64,000 bases of DNA from JAWKXU01 sp020446465 (GCA_041396845.1 JAWKXU010000001.1:248001-312000); one strand, 5' to 3'; positions 1 through 8,401 are shown, numbered from the stretch's first letter. Notes: generated from the sequence alone by a model not told the origin. Numbers and translations: made by a program.

Positions 1-278
1 AGGTCCGCCTGTGCGCCCTTCGCATAGGCCAGCAGGAGATAGATCGGCGCTTCACTGTGGTAATAGAAATAGATTACCCGAGCGCCGCCGCGCTTCCCGC
101 TGCCTTTTCCGGCCCAGCGCAGCTTACGAACTCCGCCTGTGCCTTGTATCAAATCCCCGCTTTCAGGGTTGCGAGCGACATAATCGACCAACTCTGCTTG
201 CTCATCCTCGTCCCATATCGCGGACGCCTGTTTCAGGAACAGGGGCGTTTCCACGATGGTAATAGGCTTGGCTTCCAT
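1..278 (-). CDS. RelE/HigB-type toxin, 3' end outside window
   Basis: The minus-strand frame is open from an ATG at 278 to the window edge (92 codons seen). The N-terminal part has the order typical of RelE-like toxins: a VETPLFLKQA start, DDEQxxLVDYVARNPESGD, then GTGGVRKLRWA, KRGGARVIYFYY and LLLAYAKG. These toxins are ribosome-dependent mRNA interferases usually paired with a downstream HTH antitoxin. The antitoxin would lie beyond the window edge, so the pair cannot be confirmed here. The upstream region carries two palindromic boxes that fit autoregulation. The family call is fairly safe; activity is inferred. Confidence 0.75.
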   Translation of the reverse strand, partial: MEAKPITIVETPLFLKQASAIWDEDEQAELVDYVARNPESGDLIQGTGGVRKLRWAGKGSGKRGGARVIYFYYHSEAPIYLLLAYAKGAQAD

Positions 279-290
279 ATATTCACTATA

Positions 291-338
291 CGTCAACGAC
301 GCCTAGTCCTGCAAGCTAATTTATGCGTCAATGACGCC
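291..338. promoter_or_regulatory. Paired palindromic boxes upstream of the toxin gene
   Basis: Two copies of the 13-mer CGTCAAYGACGCC lie at 291-303 and 326-338, 35 bp start to start. The second sits in a perfect 6-bp inverted repeat with one central base (GCGTCA-A-TGACGC, 325-337); the first is imperfect. On the minus strand each contains TTGACG, and a TATAGT follows the box nearest the toxin gene, so the boxes overlap a plausible promoter. This is the layout expected of a toxin-antitoxin operator. The binding protein is not shown. Confidence 0.45.
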
Positions 339-441
339 CTTTGGGCTAGGCCGCAAGGGTGGATCGGACTGATCCGATCTCCAAAGTCCACATAAATATC
401 ACTATAATACAAAAGTTTATCGACATCCTGAGGCTAAGGTC

Positions 442-465
442 ATGGTAGAATCCTCTCCACCATGA
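442..465 (+). other. Seven-codon upstream ORF coupled to the first HTH-repeat gene
   Basis: An ATG at 442, preceded by purine-rich GAGGCTAAGG, opens a seven-codon frame (MVESSPP) whose TGA overlaps the ATG at 462 of the next gene (ATGA). The ATG at 462 itself has only a pyrimidine-rich upstream (CCTCTCCACC) and no Shine-Dalgarno. The short ORF may therefore deliver ribosomes by termination-reinitiation. This rests on sequence layout only. Confidence 0.25.
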
Positions 466-920
466 CCAAACGAATACCGATTACCGAAGAGATCAAGCAG
501 AAGTTAAAAGACGAACGCGACCGAACGGGCGTCAATCCATCCTATCTGCTCAGGCAGACCGACGCAGACGTACCCGATAGCCTGACCTTCATATTACCCG
601 GAAATTGGATCAGCGGCGCGTCAAAGACGCTGAATGTCGCGCATCTGGATTTTATCCTCGCTGAATATGCCAAGCTGCCTAGCAATCGTATCGAATATAT
701 ACCTGTGACAAAGGAACTATCACGGCATTTGCGGGCAGAACGCGAGCGCACGGGGTACAAGCTCCCTGAATTGCTCAAGCGATTTGAACACAGTACTCCC
801 GACAAGCTCGAACACTATATCATCAACAACTGGATCACGCGTCAGACACGAAATGGACGCAAGGACCAGATCGAATGGGTTCTCGCCCGATATGCGGAAC
901 TGCCCGATGCGGGAACCTGA
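462..920 (+). CDS. Two-repeat HTH-like protein of unknown function
   Basis: 152 residues made of two copies of a ~75-residue unit (about residues 3-74 and 77-150). Each unit opens with a Y/RIPIT-like strand, then a helix ending in RTG, a PSxLL helix, a P-x-L turn, a short helix with W-I-T/S and a C-terminal helix ending in AxYAxLP. The RTG-LL-W pattern looks like a lambda-repressor/XRE helix-turn-helix with the W-containing helix as recognition helix, but the family is not recognised. The stop overlaps the next start (TGATG), so the two genes are translationally coupled. Function is unknown; DNA binding is inferred. Confidence 0.7.
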   Translation: MTKRIPITEEIKQKLKDERDRTGVNPSYLLRQTDADVPDSLTFILPGNWISGASKTLNVAHLDFILAEYAKLPSNRIEYIPVTKELSRHLRAERERTGYKLPELLKRFEHSTPDKLEHYIINNWITRQTRNGRKDQIEWVLARYAELPDAGT

Positions 921-1609
921 TGGTCAAGCGAATTCCGATTACCGAAGCCGTCCGACAGAAATTGCGCGCTGAACGTGACCGCACGGGCATCGCTCCCTCC
1001 GCGCTATTGCGGAGAACAGAGAAGGAGCGACCTAAAGGCCTATCTATATCGGCCCCTGGCCTTTGGATACGCGGCAACGTGAGTAGCCTGAAGCCGGAAC
1101 ATCTGGACTTCGTGCTTTCGGCCTATGAAGTCTGCCCTACGACACGTTTGGAACCCAAGATCGAAGTCTATTTCCGAGAGAAGCTCCAATCGGAAATCAT
1201 CAGGACGGGCATCAGGCCGAGCAGGCTGCTTGGCGCATCGTGCAGGGATAAACCGCAAGGCCTAAGTGCCGATGCCGTGATCCGCTGGATGAGAGGTATC
1301 GGCCCCCAACTCGCAGAACCTTATCTCGCCTACCTGCTGGATCGCTATGCGAAGCTGCCTGATATCGTCAGCGAGCGTGCGCCGATTTCTGACATTTTCC
1401 GCCAGAAGTTGTGGGCCGAACGAAAGCGGACAGGGCTTTCCAGTGCCAAACTTCTCAAGGTCGCCAGTGATCCACCCGAAGGTTTGACCGCAAACATTTT
1501 GAATAGCTGGCTCACACGGGGAGCAAAGACCGCGTATAAAGCACACATGGATTGGGTTATCCTAGCATACAGTAGGGCACCCGACCAAGATGACCCCCAA
1601 TCTTCGTAA
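920..1609 (+). CDS. Three-repeat HTH-like protein of unknown function
   Basis: 229 residues containing three more copies of the repeat seen in the upstream gene (about residues 3-74, 77-147 and 150-222). The repeats keep the L-x-x-E-x-x-RTG core and the ...HLD-F/W-V/I-L...AY end helix. The start chosen is the ATG at 920, which overlaps the previous stop; the longer frame from 875 starts inside the upstream gene. Five repeats in two adjacent coupled genes suggest duplication and splitting of one ancestral array. Nothing in the protein looks catalytic, so a DNA-binding or scaffold role is the best guess. Confidence 0.7.
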   Translation: MVKRIPITEAVRQKLRAERDRTGIAPSALLRRTEKERPKGLSISAPGLWIRGNVSSLKPEHLDFVLSAYEVCPTTRLEPKIEVYFREKLQSEIIRTGIRPSRLLGASCRDKPQGLSADAVIRWMRGIGPQLAEPYLAYLLDRYAKLPDIVSERAPISDIFRQKLWAERKRTGLSSAKLLKVASDPPEGLTANILNSWLTRGAKTAYKAHMDWVILAYSRAPDQDDPQSS

Positions 1610-1712
1610 CCATCAGAAATTACATAAAATTCTAGATATTTTTCATAAATGATTTACGCTGTTCAATCATAATGAACCTACCCACGAAAAACAGAACATA
1701 TGGGGGTGGGGC

Positions 1713-1862
1713 ATGTATGATTTATCGGAAATCGCAATTGGGCCTGAGCGCTTGGGGAATCTTGGCGGTGTGGACTTTGCCAATCCCTATGTACGGCTCA
1801 CGTTTCCCACGTCATTAACGCATATTTCCGTCCAACCCTCAGTCGGAGGATTGGCCCTATGA
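1713..1862 (+). CDS. Small 49-aa ORF coupled to the acidic protein gene
   Basis: The ATG at 1713 follows a strong G-rich Shine-Dalgarno (GGGGGTGGGG) and opens a 49-codon frame starting MYDLSEIAIGP. Its TGA (1860-1862) overlaps the ATG of the next gene at 1859 (ATGA). The strong ribosome site and coupling support real translation. No membrane segment, signal peptide or known motif is seen. It could be a small partner of the downstream protein or only a coupling leader. Confidence 0.5.
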   Translation: MYDLSEIAIGPERLGNLGGVDFANPYVRLTFPTSLTHISVQPSVGGLAL

Positions 1863-2842
1863 CCATCAATCTCAAAGCCGCTTTCCGCGAAACCGATGCC
1901 TTCATTGAGGACGCGGAGCCTGACATGGAAGCGCGCTTTGCGACAACGCGCAGCGCATCTGCACAGGATTTCGCCTTTGGCAAATCCGTCTGGGAAGTTG
2001 TCGATGGCAACCCTGACGGCGCTTCCGTTTCGGGCGTTGCAGGCATCAGCCTGATCGGCAGCGACGAAGTTGACGCACGTGGTCGCAAGAAGGATGGTGA
2101 TGAAGACGGCATCGACTATCAAGATGTGATGGAAGCTGGCGAACGCCTGCAAGAGGAAAAGCGCCGCCTATCCGTTGGGGCTATCAGCTTTACAGCCGAA
2201 GAGGTGGACGCGATCCGCAGTATCGCAAACGACCCTGAGAAGCTCGCAAGAGCCAATCAAGCCTTGCAGGATAAAGGCTACAGCCAAGAACAAGCCGACT
2301 TCGGAATGCACTGGGCAATGATTGCAGCAGAGATTGCCTACAAGGAAGAGCACGGCATTCCGCTGACAGCCGATGAACAAGCTCAAAAGCGGCAACTTGA
2401 GGAGATGACGCCCGAGGAAACGGCGATCATTCAGGAAGCTGGAAGCACAATGGCAGAAGTTGCCAACGCCTCGCGTGATGTCACCGTTGGGGCCGAAATC
2501 CAAGCAGAGAAGGTTGCTCTTGCATCAAGCGACGCCAACACCGTTATTTCAAACGCCAGCACAGGCAACACTGTGAATGATGATGCTGTAGCAGCCAATA
2601 TTGATGACGAAGGCGTGTGGCTTGCCGCTCGGGAGGCGCAAGGCTTCGACGATGAAGAAGCAGCCGCGCTTGCTCAGCGACGAAGTAGCGGCACGCTGGA
2701 CTTCGCCTTCGGCGATACTCGTTCTGGACCAGTCGTAACGCCAGATTTCAACGCCACAGCAGCGGGCTCACAGCAACTCGCGCAGGCGCAAACTCCGAGC
2801 CAAGCAGGGCCAAGTTCAACATCCGAATTCGGGTTGGGATAG
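1859..2842 (+). CDS. Acidic protein of unknown function
   Basis: 327 residues, rich in Asp, Glu and Ala, with no signal peptide or membrane segment. A predicted helical, charged middle (about residues 95-215) contains runs such as EEKRR, KRQLEEMTPEE and QAEKVAL. A DFAFG motif occurs near residue 37 and again near residue 285, so the two ends may be distant copies of one element. The C-terminus is low-complexity and rich in Q, A, S and P. It starts inside the stop of the 49-aa ORF and ends two bases before the convergent gene. The family is not recognised; a structural or phage/plasmid-type role is possible but unsupported. Confidence 0.6.
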   Translation: MTINLKAAFRETDAFIEDAEPDMEARFATTRSASAQDFAFGKSVWEVVDGNPDGASVSGVAGISLIGSDEVDARGRKKDGDEDGIDYQDVMEAGERLQEEKRRLSVGAISFTAEEVDAIRSIANDPEKLARANQALQDKGYSQEQADFGMHWAMIAAEIAYKEEHGIPLTADEQAQKRQLEEMTPEETAIIQEAGSTMAEVANASRDVTVGAEIQAEKVALASSDANTVISNASTGNTVNDDAVAANIDDEGVWLAAREAQGFDDEEAAALAQRRSSGTLDFAFGDTRSGPVVTPDFNATAAGSQQLAQAQTPSQAGPSSTSEFGLG

Positions 2843-2843
2843 G

Positions 2844-3392
2844 TTAGCGGATATCTAGCGCCGCGACCTGTGTAGGAAAGGCAATGGCATAGGTACGCTG
2901 AGCTTCGCCTACGAGCATCGGGCGCAGCTCACTCGCTCTCTCGGAGCCAATGATAATGCTCGGCCCGTCACCGCCGCCTGGCAGACCCGCCGCATAAATA
3001 TCAATATGAGCGTAATTCTGAGCATTTGCCGGATCGAGCGAAGGCCCGACGATAAATGCAAGTGGAATGCCCTGATCTCGCAGGTCGAGCGCGGCGTTGT
3101 ACGCCTGCTGCTGCAATTCGCGGTTTCCACCCCAGATCACAATCGCAATCTTGTCGCGAGACGCTTCAGCGGCACCAGCCTGAACAAAACGAACTGATCG
3201 GTTGCTATCATTAAATGTGGAGAATGCGATGGGCTGCGCCTGAACATTGGCATTGGCCGCGACAGGCTGCATGGCAACGGGGCGTTCTTGTGCGGCAACC
3301 ACTGCGGGAGAAAATGCGGCTGCCGCCGTAGCCAGCGCCAAAGCTGGCGCAGCAACTACATTTCGGAAAATTCTGTTCGTCAGTGCGGACAT
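2844..3392 (-). CDS. Exported protein of unknown function
   Basis: 182 residues from the ATG at 3392, chosen because AAGGAGGG lies just upstream; the longer frame to 3650 has no good ribosome site. A Sec signal peptide is clear: NRIFRN, a hydrophobic Ala-rich stretch, then a likely cleavage after VVAAQ (about residue 32). The mature part has a beta-rich block (KIAIVIWGG), an ELQQQAYNAALDLRDQG helix, a FIVGPSLDPAN turn and a SIIIGSERASELRPMLVG segment, resembling a small alpha/beta fold. It is divergent from the resolvase gene. A periplasmic location is inferred. Confidence 0.6.
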   Translation of the reverse strand: MSALTNRIFRNVVAAPALALATAAAAFSPAVVAAQERPVAMQPVAANANVQAQPIAFSTFNDSNRSVRFVQAGAAEASRDKIAIVIWGGNRELQQQAYNAALDLRDQGIPLAFIVGPSLDPANAQNYAHIDIYAAGLPGGGDGPSIIIGSERASELRPMLVGEAQRTYAIAFPTQVAALDIR

Positions 3393-3658
3393 TCCCCATG
3401 CCCTCCTTCTCGTCATCTCGCGCCCGACAATAAGGTCCGATTCTGTCAAGCAGCGCGGGAGGCAGGATGATGGCGATCTCGGGGGGATTCGGTTTTTGTT
3501 GAAATTATCCAGAAAAAAGAATAAGTTGTTGCTTGGTTTGAGCGCATAGATGGCGCTCGCATTGTGTAACCAAACATCGCCGCGATTGACCGAAACAAAA
3601 ACGGACGTTTTTGGCAGTCGAAGGTGTGAATTTACCCTTTGAAAGAACACCGCTTTTC

Positions 3659-4222
3659 ATGGCGCGCATCGGCTATGCCCGTGTCAGCACGGAAGAACAG
3701 AATCTCGACCTGCAATTATTCGCACTGACAAATGCGGGTTGCGACCGCGTTTTCTCTGATTACGGCATTTCGGCATTGGCAAAACGCCGAGACGGGTTCG
3801 AGCAGGCGCTCGAAACACTCCACCCAGGTGATACGTTTGTGATCTGGAAAATGGATCGGGCATTCCGATCCCTGCGCCATGCGCTCGAAGTTTTTGACCT
3901 CTTTGAGGAGACAGGCATTGAATTCCATGTCCTTACAGAAGGCATCGACACGACCACGCCCATGGGGAAATGCTTCTTCGCCATCCGCAATGCCTTTGCG
4001 GAACTGGAGCGCAATCTCATTTCTGAGCGGACCAAGGCAGGATTGCAGGAAGCGCGGCGGCGCGGAACAAGGCTGGGCCGCCCCTGCGCACTGAGCCGTC
4101 GTCAGATCGCTGATGCCCGACTCCGCCGCTCAAACGGTGAGACAATGGCGCAGATCGCAGCCCGTTCTGGCGTGTCCGAGCGCACCATGTATCGCATCAT
4201 CGGCGGGCAACAGCGGGCCTGA
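3659..4222 (+). CDS. Serine resolvase/invertase (Tn3-resolvase type)
   Basis: 187 residues from MARIGYARVS at 3659. The catalytic Ser is residue 10 in the YARVS motif. The core continues with NLDLQL, GDTFVIWKMDRAFRSLRHALE and a LERNLISERTKAGLQEARRRG linker helix, and ends in a C-terminal HTH (IAARSGVSERTMYRIIGG). The length matches small serine recombinases that resolve cointegrates or invert DNA. The codon for ARVS sits 48 bases after the first possible start, so the shorter form is preferred. It marks this stretch as mobile or plasmid-derived DNA; no res site was identified. Confidence 0.9.
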   Translation: MARIGYARVSTEEQNLDLQLFALTNAGCDRVFSDYGISALAKRRDGFEQALETLHPGDTFVIWKMDRAFRSLRHALEVFDLFEETGIEFHVLTEGIDTTTPMGKCFFAIRNAFAELERNLISERTKAGLQEARRRGTRLGRPCALSRRQIADARLRRSNGETMAQIAARSGVSERTMYRIIGGQQRA

Positions 4223-4251
4223 CTGGAAGGCTATTTGAAGGGGGCAAGTTT

Positions 4252-5055
4252 ATGAAGGGCAGGTCGGTCTGGCGTTCCCTTGCCGAAGAGAAAGACATCC
4301 TGTTCTACATCATCGTCATGTCGGTGACATGGGCGGGTAGCTTGCCGTTCTCGGACCGGACGGGCGGCTATTCCCAACTGTTCGGCATATTGCTGGGCTT
4401 CCTCGTCTCATTCGCGCTGATAACAAAGAGCTGGCGGACAAGCGTGACAGATGACAGCACCGCCGTCAAAGAAGCTGCGGAGCAGGCAACGGCTCAGCTC
4501 AAAGCCTATATCGCCGAGAATGCGGGCATAGTGTTTCGCGGCGGTACGACGGAGGCCATCGCCTATCTCGATTCCGCCCTCGCAGGCGCGCTCACGGTCA
4601 AAAACCTTTTCGCTTACGCGGCAAATGAAACCCCGAAGACCGTTTACGGGCCGAAGGGCGACCCCGACACGATTGAACTCTACCGACGCTATCTCGGGGA
4701 CGCGGAAAGCGGAATAACGGAGTGGACCGATCTCGCTTCATGCGGAGAGCATATGTTCGACAGCTACAAGAGGCGGTTTCAGGGGATGAGCCGCGACACG
4801 CTTGTCGGGCGGTTTCATTTCCACCGCATCGACACGCCGATGCCGCTGGTCAACTTCATCATCATCGAACGCAAAGTCGGCGGGAAGGAAGCGCTGTTCG
4901 GCTGGGGCCTTCACGACGAGGAGCGCCTTGGCGCTGTGTTCCTGTCCCGCAACAGCAACGTGGTCGGGTATTTCGAGAAGTATTTCGAAGCTCTCAAAGG
5001 GCGAAGCGCTCCCGAGAAGAAGGACAGCTATTTCCTCGACTTTCTCGGTAGGTAG
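4252..5055 (+). CDS. Two-TM membrane protein with C-terminal sensor-like domain
   Basis: 267 residues. Two predicted membrane helices lie near the N-terminus (about residues 15-33 and 41-58), followed by an Ala/Glu-rich helix and a soluble domain. The soluble part contains TVKNLFAYAANETP, RFHFHRIDTPMPLVNFIIIE and VVGYFEKYFEALK. The last segment resembles the C-terminal region of phospholipase-D-like/DUF5919 sensor domains, where a YFExxFExL helix is common, but no HKD catalytic motif is seen. It follows the resolvase by 29 bases on the same strand. A membrane-bound regulatory or effector role is possible; function is unknown. Confidence 0.6.
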   Translation: MKGRSVWRSLAEEKDILFYIIVMSVTWAGSLPFSDRTGGYSQLFGILLGFLVSFALITKSWRTSVTDDSTAVKEAAEQATAQLKAYIAENAGIVFRGGTTEAIAYLDSALAGALTVKNLFAYAANETPKTVYGPKGDPDTIELYRRYLGDAESGITEWTDLASCGEHMFDSYKRRFQGMSRDTLVGRFHFHRIDTPMPLVNFIIIERKVGGKEALFGWGLHDEERLGAVFLSRNSNVVGYFEKYFEALKGRSAPEKKDSYFLDFLGR

Positions 5056-5082
5056 TGCCGCAATGCGTATTGCGCTTTTGGC

Positions 5083-5247
5083 GTGAATCCGAAGACGATG
5101 GAATGGATGCAGATCACCAGTGAGGTGCCGACCGTTCGCGGCAACGGCGACGGTATTACCGCAAAGCGGGAGTTCGTGACTTCAATGGCTCCGATGAAGA
5201 TTGGGCTTTCCTCGGGCATCTGCCGCCCTGCCAATCCGCCGTCCTAG
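5083..5247 (+). other. Possible 54-codon ORF in the gap 5056-5331
   Basis: A GTG-started frame (alternative ATG at 5098) runs 54 codons to the TAG at 5245. The peptide has no recognisable family. The frame is open upstream only to a TAG at 5053-5055, giving a CRNAYCAFG lead-in. It may be a relic of a longer gene. The rest of the 276-base gap shows nothing else. Confidence 0.2.
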
Positions 5248-5331
5248 CCATCAGTCGGGGCGCACAACGACGAACACATCATTTTGGCGATGGATTAGGC
5301 TGACCGCAATTTCGTCCAATCTAACGGTTCA

Positions 5332-8300
5332 TCACCAAAACTTGGCGCTTCCATTCGGTGCGGCACACCTGTCAACCGTTCCATCAGGTCTTGTGCACTC
5401 CCAACCAATGGTTCCCGATCCATTGGAGCCTTTCCATGTGAAAGCCGTAGCTCCGGCGGCACAACCAGTTGTTATCGTCAACGGTGTGGTCGAAGGCGGT
5501 GCCGTATAAACTTTACAATAGTGTCCTGAAACCATTTTCTTGGTACCGCACTCGTCCACTACAGAACCAGCACTGCAAGACCATTTGTATGATGTAGAAG
5601 TATCGGATCCGTTGGAGTATGTGGCACGACTATCATAACACCCCATCGGCTTTCTTCCGACCATGTAGGCTGTGTTTCCGTACCCGCATAGATTTGCTTT
5701 AACCACGGTGCAGGTTACAGTTCCACACCTCCACCGAAATGCAGACGATGTATCCGATAGATCGGAATAGGCTCCATCGGTACATCCTGTCGCAGTGTTG
5801 GAAGCTGGCTGCGTGATATGGGACCCCGAATAGGTTTTACATGTTCCAGTAGGTGCGCATGCCGCATTTGCTTTGGAACAATTTGCTGTCGAGCCGCCAT
5901 TTTCGCCGAGGCATTTCCAAGTGCGGGTTGTGCCGCATGCCGATGCGCCATTGTCATTGCTGATTGTACCCGCCGTACACGTACCTCCGTTTGAGCCGCA
6001 TTCGCCATCTAACGGGCCGCATGCTGGTTTTGGGGCAGTGCAACTCACTGTTGCTCCGCCATTTAAGCCCGCACAGGTCCACGACCATTCAACAACGTCA
6101 TCTATGACCGGGCTGTCATTCCCAAGCGCGCAAAGATCGTCGGTCGGTGCCGTGCTAGACTCGATTGAGGTCGCAGCACCACAGATGCCGGCGCTGACTT
6201 TGGGAGCAGAGCAGTTGGATGTGACGCCAGACGCAGTGCAGGACCAGAGATATGTGTCACTCGTTGCACTGACAGCACTAGCCGTACCGCTGGAGCATAA
6301 TGCACCGCCGCCAGGAGTTGTGCTGGTTGCTATACCGTTGGCGGAACCACATCCACCTGCGCATACGGGACACGTCGCGCCGGGTTTCGGGGTAATTTTC
6401 AGACATACGGATCGGTTATCGGAGCCGTCCTCGTTGTTCACGTTCCACTCTGTGCCGTGAGCATTGACGAGCAAGGTTTCGCCTGAAGGGCAGTAGCCCG
6501 AATACGGATTGGAAATGGAGAGATCAAAACGATTGGAAGGATCATTCAAGCCGAGGCACCAATACACTTGATCGGCGGTGTTATCTTCCTCGTTCACATT
6601 ATGCTTGTAGCGATAGCGCTTGCTATCAGCATCAGTATTGGTGTCGTTGCTGTCAAAGACCCCCGTATGGGTCATCCCCGCACTGCATCCGCCCAAATTC
6701 CATTCGGATGTCACGGAGACCTGCGAGTTTCCAGTTCCAATGCAAAGCTGAGAACGATCTCCGCCTTTATAGTTGTCTTCACCAAGGCTGTGGCTGCTAT
6801 CCGCATCATCAGCGAGTTCAGTGGCCGTATAGCCAGAAGGGCAATTATCGAGCATTCTGCCGCCTGGGCCGGAGTAGATCGTGTAATTGTTTTTCGTGCC
6901 ATAATAGCGCCATGTCGCATAGACACCGACATTGGTGCACAGTTGCACGCGGTTGGCCTGACAGGCCATATTCGTGCCACCGTGGATGCCATTGCACGTC
7001 CATTTCCAAGAGCAGGTATCCTGCGTGACCGAGGTCGGGTTGCCATATTCGCACAGATTCGGGCCACTGGGCGCGGAGGTGAAGTCAGCGCCAGCCGCCG
7101 ATCCGCATGAGCCATCAATGATGATGTTTGCCGAACAGCTTGCGTCGGTCGAGAGCGACGCACCGGGACGTCCATTGCACTGCCACTCCCACTGATGAGT
7201 GGCGTTGTTGACGCTAACTGCTGTGACATCGCCTTTGTAGCAAAGGTTCGATGTAGGCTGATTATACGAGTTCGAACCGTTTGCACTGCCGCACTGCCCA
7301 TTCCACGGTAAGTATGCAAAACAGGAAGCGTCAGCGCCGCCATCCAGTCCTTGGCATTGCCATTCATAACGGTTGGGAGCGGAAGGCTCGTAAGATGTGT
7401 TGGTCGTGACTGGCGTATCCATGCCCTTCAAGCATTTTTGAGTTGTTGTTTCGGGTAGGTTGTTGGCAGGTGCAGAACCCATGTAGGTGCCCGCCAAAGT
7501 GCCGCAGGCACCGTTCTGAGGGCGCTTGGGCGGAGCTGCGAAATCTCCTTCGCAAAAGGAAACTTCAACGGGGAAACAGCTCTTTGTGGTCGTAACGAAT
7601 GAAGGCGGATTCGCCATGAAGCGACGATAGTCGGCATACGGGGTTAAACCACCTGTGCTGACAAAGGGGCCTGACGGAATCATCAGGGCGCGGCTCGCAT
7701 CCCCGCCATTACGATGGACCCAGCGCAGTTTGTAAGGCGTATCCGTTGCCGTTCCCAAAGCGCGATAATCCAGAAATGCGCTGGCACCGTCCTGAATTTT
7801 GAACATATGATCGCCGGTCACGGTCGAGAATTGCTTCGCTCCCGTGTTCTCATAGGCACACATGCCTTTGTCGCCTGAGGAGCAATTGGAATAGCCGGAA
7901 ATCTGATAATCGTTATTGACGGCTTTTTTTGCATCTGGATCAAGTGGCGGGCAGTCTTCGTTGATCGTGCCTTCATAGTAACAGGCATCAATGCTGCTCC
8001 AGCAATCACCCGTCAGAACTTCGGAATCCCACCCGCCTTTCAGGCTTTCATCGCCGTCACAGCTCATGCTTATTTGCGCAGTTGAAGGCACCAAGTTTTT
8101 GCAGGTGATTGACCCAGAGCAACTGGCGAAATCGGAAATGTTCGGTGTTTTTTCGAAAGTGACGGTCGCGCCAATGCGCGAATATTCGTTGAGGGAGCCC
8201 GACGCCGTTCCGGCAGGGATCGTGATGGTCGGATAAGTATGGCCAGCCGCTTCATTGGCGTGTGCAGGAGCGGCAATCTGAACGACCATCAGAATTGCAA

Positions 8301-8337
8301 TCAAGGTAAATATCGAAAAAAACTTATCTCTAACCAT
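5332..8337 (-). CDS. Large secreted Cys-rich repeat protein
   Basis: 1001 residues from the ATG at 8337, preceded by AAGGAG. The N-terminus is a Sec signal peptide (VRDKFFSIF, hydrophobic core, cleavage near PAHA). The C-terminal two thirds carry many ~50-60-residue repeats of the form CG...LC..G....V....W-x-W-x-C-x-G-x-x-G-G/A....C, clear in about residues 270-450 and 660-960. Each has paired cysteines, probably disulphide-bonded outside the cytoplasm. A non-repeat Cys-containing domain lies between the two blocks. There is no obvious LPXTG, autotransporter barrel or other anchor. Surface adhesion or substrate binding is inferred from this architecture. Confidence 0.7.
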   Translation of the reverse strand: MVRDKFFSIFTLIAILMVVQIAAPAHANEAAGHTYPTITIPAGTASGSLNEYSRIGATVTFEKTPNISDFASCSGSITCKNLVPSTAQISMSCDGDESLKGGWDSEVLTGDCWSSIDACYYEGTINEDCPPLDPDAKKAVNNDYQISGYSNCSSGDKGMCAYENTGAKQFSTVTGDHMFKIQDGASAFLDYRALGTATDTPYKLRWVHRNGGDASRALMIPSGPFVSTGGLTPYADYRRFMANPPSFVTTTKSCFPVEVSFCEGDFAAPPKRPQNGACGTLAGTYMGSAPANNLPETTTQKCLKGMDTPVTTNTSYEPSAPNRYEWQCQGLDGGADASCFAYLPWNGQCGSANGSNSYNQPTSNLCYKGDVTAVSVNNATHQWEWQCNGRPGASLSTDASCSANIIIDGSCGSAAGADFTSAPSGPNLCEYGNPTSVTQDTCSWKWTCNGIHGGTNMACQANRVQLCTNVGVYATWRYYGTKNNYTIYSGPGGRMLDNCPSGYTATELADDADSSHSLGEDNYKGGDRSQLCIGTGNSQVSVTSEWNLGGCSAGMTHTGVFDSNDTNTDADSKRYRYKHNVNEEDNTADQVYWCLGLNDPSNRFDLSISNPYSGYCPSGETLLVNAHGTEWNVNNEDGSDNRSVCLKITPKPGATCPVCAGGCGSANGIATSTTPGGGALCSSGTASAVSATSDTYLWSCTASGVTSNCSAPKVSAGICGAATSIESSTAPTDDLCALGNDSPVIDDVVEWSWTCAGLNGGATVSCTAPKPACGPLDGECGSNGGTCTAGTISNDNGASACGTTRTWKCLGENGGSTANCSKANAACAPTGTCKTYSGSHITQPASNTATGCTDGAYSDLSDTSSAFRWRCGTVTCTVVKANLCGYGNTAYMVGRKPMGCYDSRATYSNGSDTSTSYKWSCSAGSVVDECGTKKMVSGHYCKVYTAPPSTTPLTITTGCAAGATAFTWKGSNGSGTIGWECTRPDGTVDRCAAPNGSAKFW

Positions 8338-8401
8338 TATCTCCTTCAATTCACTGCCAAATATTGCAGATTAAACACCTATTTTATCGTTAATTCAAAA
8401 A

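Noticed and set aside
5332..8337. Possible CRISPR or DNA repeat array
   Set aside because: The repeats are protein-level Cys/Trp motifs with varied DNA; no constant direct repeat with unique spacers. No CRISPR array was seen anywhere.
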